A stretch of DNA of 23,943 nucleotides from JABZIP01 sp052173355 (lineage in GTDB: Bacteria > Bacillota > Clostridia > Peptostreptococcales > Anaerovoracaceae), in assembly GCA_052173355.1 (NCBI GenBank), contig JBQMYS010000018.1, positions 1-23,943 on the forward strand. Direction: 5' to 3'. The position numbers were made by a program, and so were the translations under genes. The notes beneath the pieces were generated by a model. That model saw only the letters and a program-made list of their open reading frames with translations, was not told where the DNA came from and did no database searches. Each line of letters starts with the position of its first letter. Positions within the stretch are counted from its first letter, which is position 1. Shown in pieces: positions 22,766 to 23,943 of this stretch.

Positions 22766-23943
22766 ATGAAAAAATTAGTAGCACTAAGTTTAATATTAAG
22801 TTTGTCAATGGCAAATTTTGTATATGCCTACGGCAAATCTTCAAGTGGCTTTATAGATGTAGGATCAACGCATTGGGCATATAAAACTATAAATGGACTG
22901 ACAGGTAAAGGAATTATAAAAGGCTATTCAGACAACACATTTAAACCGAGCGGCAACATAACAACAGCTGAATTTTTAAAAATTGTAGCATCACTTGATG
23001 GAAAAGAAATAGAAAAAACAGGCAATCATTGGGCGAGCGGATACATTGATTATGCAAAAAAAGAAGGATATTTTCCTGACGGTATGTTTCAAGAAGAAAG
23101 CTATGATATACCAATCACTCGTGAAAAAATGGCGGTGGTTATGGCGATAGTAGCAGATAAAAAAGATAGCGAAGCCGAAAATGCTAAAATTACACAAGAA
23201 AACAGGGAAAAACTTGAAACGGCTGTAAAGGATTGGAGCAGTATTTGCAATGATTGCAAGAGTAACGTTTCAAAAGCAATGCTTAAAGGTATAATAGGGG
23301 GCTATCCTGACAGTTCATTTAAACCCTTAAATACAGCTACAAGGGCGGAAGCAAGTACCATGATAGTAAGGCTTATGAATCCAAGTGAAAGAATAAAAAA
23401 AGAATATGAACCGCTTAATGAAAAAGCTGAGAAAATAAACAAAAATGAACGGTTTTATTTTTACTACAATCAACTAACAGCAGATGAGAAGGCGATATAT
23501 AGTTTAATAGATAAAAATATCAGGGATTTTAAATCAAACATTCCTTTTGGCAAAAGTATTGGAAAAGAAAGCTTAAGCAAAATAGTACAAGCATATGAGA
23601 GAGATAATCCTGAAATATATTGGATTTATGATTTTGAATATTACCAGACAGATGATGGAAAAGGAATTACCGAAATAATGCTAAAAGTGCCAAGTGATGC
23701 TAAAAGCGTGCTTGCTCGCATATCAAACGAAGCTGATTATATTCTTGAAAAAAAGCCTAAAAATAGCGATTTTTATGATACTGTAAAATACATATACGAG
23801 GCGGTAATTAACAGGGTTGAATATGTTTCAGATGCCCCCAATAATCAAGATATAAGAAGTGCTATTCTTCAAAAACAAGCAGTATGCACAGGATATGCGA
23901 AAATGTTTGAATACCTTTGTATTAAAGCCGGAATTCCTGCCAC
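22766..23943 (+). CDS. Secreted SLH-domain protein with transglutaminase-like domain (3' end outside the window)
   Basis: The frame is open from ATG 22766 to the end of the window (392 codons visible). AGGAG (22752-22756) lies 9 nt before the start. A signal peptide covers about residues 1-22 (MKKLVALSLILSLSMANFVYA). Three S-layer homology repeats follow: about 29-75 (FIDVGSTHWAYKTINGL, GYSDNTFKPSGNITTAEF), a weaker one at about 85-128, and about 165-205 (GGYPDSSFKPLNTATRAEA). A linker leads to a papain/transglutaminase-like core with CTGYAKMFEYLC; Cys374 is the likely nucleophile. The downstream His and Asp lie beyond the edge. SLH repeats bind pyruvylated wall polymer, so the protein should sit on the cell wall. 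The activity could be protease or transglutaminase; the substrate is unknown. Confidence 0.88.
   Translation, partial: MKKLVALSLILSLSMANFVYAYGKSSSGFIDVGSTHWAYKTINGLTGKGIIKGYSDNTFKPSGNITTAEFLKIVASLDGKEIEKTGNHWASGYIDYAKKEGYFPDGMFQEESYDIPITREKMAVVMAIVADKKDSEAENAKITQENREKLETAVKDWSSICNDCKSNVSKAMLKGIIGGYPDSSFKPLNTATRAEASTMIVRLMNPSERIKKEYEPLNEKAEKINKNERFYFYYNQLTADEKAIYSLIDKNIRDFKSNIPFGKSIGKESLSKIVQAYERDNPEIYWIYDFEYYQTDDGKGITEIMLKVPSDAKSVLARISNEADYILEKKPKNSDFYDTVKYIYEAVINRVEYVSDAPNNQDIRSAILQKQAVCTGYAKMFEYLCIKAGIPA

Noticed and set aside
22991..23197. Minus-strand 68-residue open frame in the SLH gene
   Set aside because: Antisense shadow of the SLH repeats, no start signals.

Overview
The window is AT-rich, with high coding density and strong Shine-Dalgarno sites. 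It carries a Firmicutes-type set of genes: Stk/Stp signalling (PASTA kinase plus PP2C), QueH, PriA-Def-Fmt-RsmB, RsgA-Rpe, a class A PBP, an SLH-anchored surface protein, YitT and CPBP families. Together these suggest an anaerobic, low-GC member of the class Clostridia or a close relative (Peptostreptococcales/Tissierellales-like). This placement is inference from gene content and order; I cannot name a species.

Layout. (1) Bases 1-2823: the tail of an unidentified single-pass membrane protein, then queH and priA, tightly overlapped. (2) Bases 2859-10020: a good sigma-A promoter, then def-fmt-rsmB-prpC-prkC-rsgA-rpe with overlaps or short gaps. This is the conserved clostridial block for translation initiation, rRNA methylation, Ser/Thr phospho-signalling, ribosome assembly and the pentose phosphate pathway. 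It lacks rlmN at its usual place after rsmB and thiN after rpe. (3) Bases 10022-10574: a one-gene unit (near-consensus promoter, perfect ribosome binding site, terminator) for a small P-loop protein of unknown role. (4) Bases 10612-18774: eight same-strand genes with gaps of 23 nt or less, ending at a strong bidirectional terminator. They are an orphan DNA methyltransferase, a YitT membrane protein, a lipoprotein, a pyridoxal/pyridoxamine-type kinase, a CPBP membrane protease, an ABC exporter (ATPase and large permease) and an AraC-family regulator with two DNA-binding domains. (5) Bases 18872-22548, minus strand: rpsT with its own promoter, downstream of an unusually long class A penicillin-binding protein. 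(6) Bases 22685-23943: a divergent promoter and the first 392 codons of a secreted SLH protein that enters a transglutaminase-like domain and runs off the window.

How the parts fit. PrpC and PrkC form the phosphatase/kinase pair whose PASTA domains sense cell-wall fragments; RsgA next door is a known type of PrkC-linked GTPase, and the class A PBP in the same window makes the peptidoglycan. The 10.6-18.8 kb block is the accessory part. The CPBP protease, ABC exporter and AraC protein look like a regulated export or self-protection module, while the methyltransferase and YitT are translationally coupled by an ATGA overlap. I see no CRISPR array, transposase, phage gene, tRNA or rRNA. I did not find a clearly new multi-gene defence system. 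The best candidates for novelty are the tandem-AraC regulator with its protease/exporter neighbours, the solitary methyltransferase, and the paired palindromes over the rpsT promoter.
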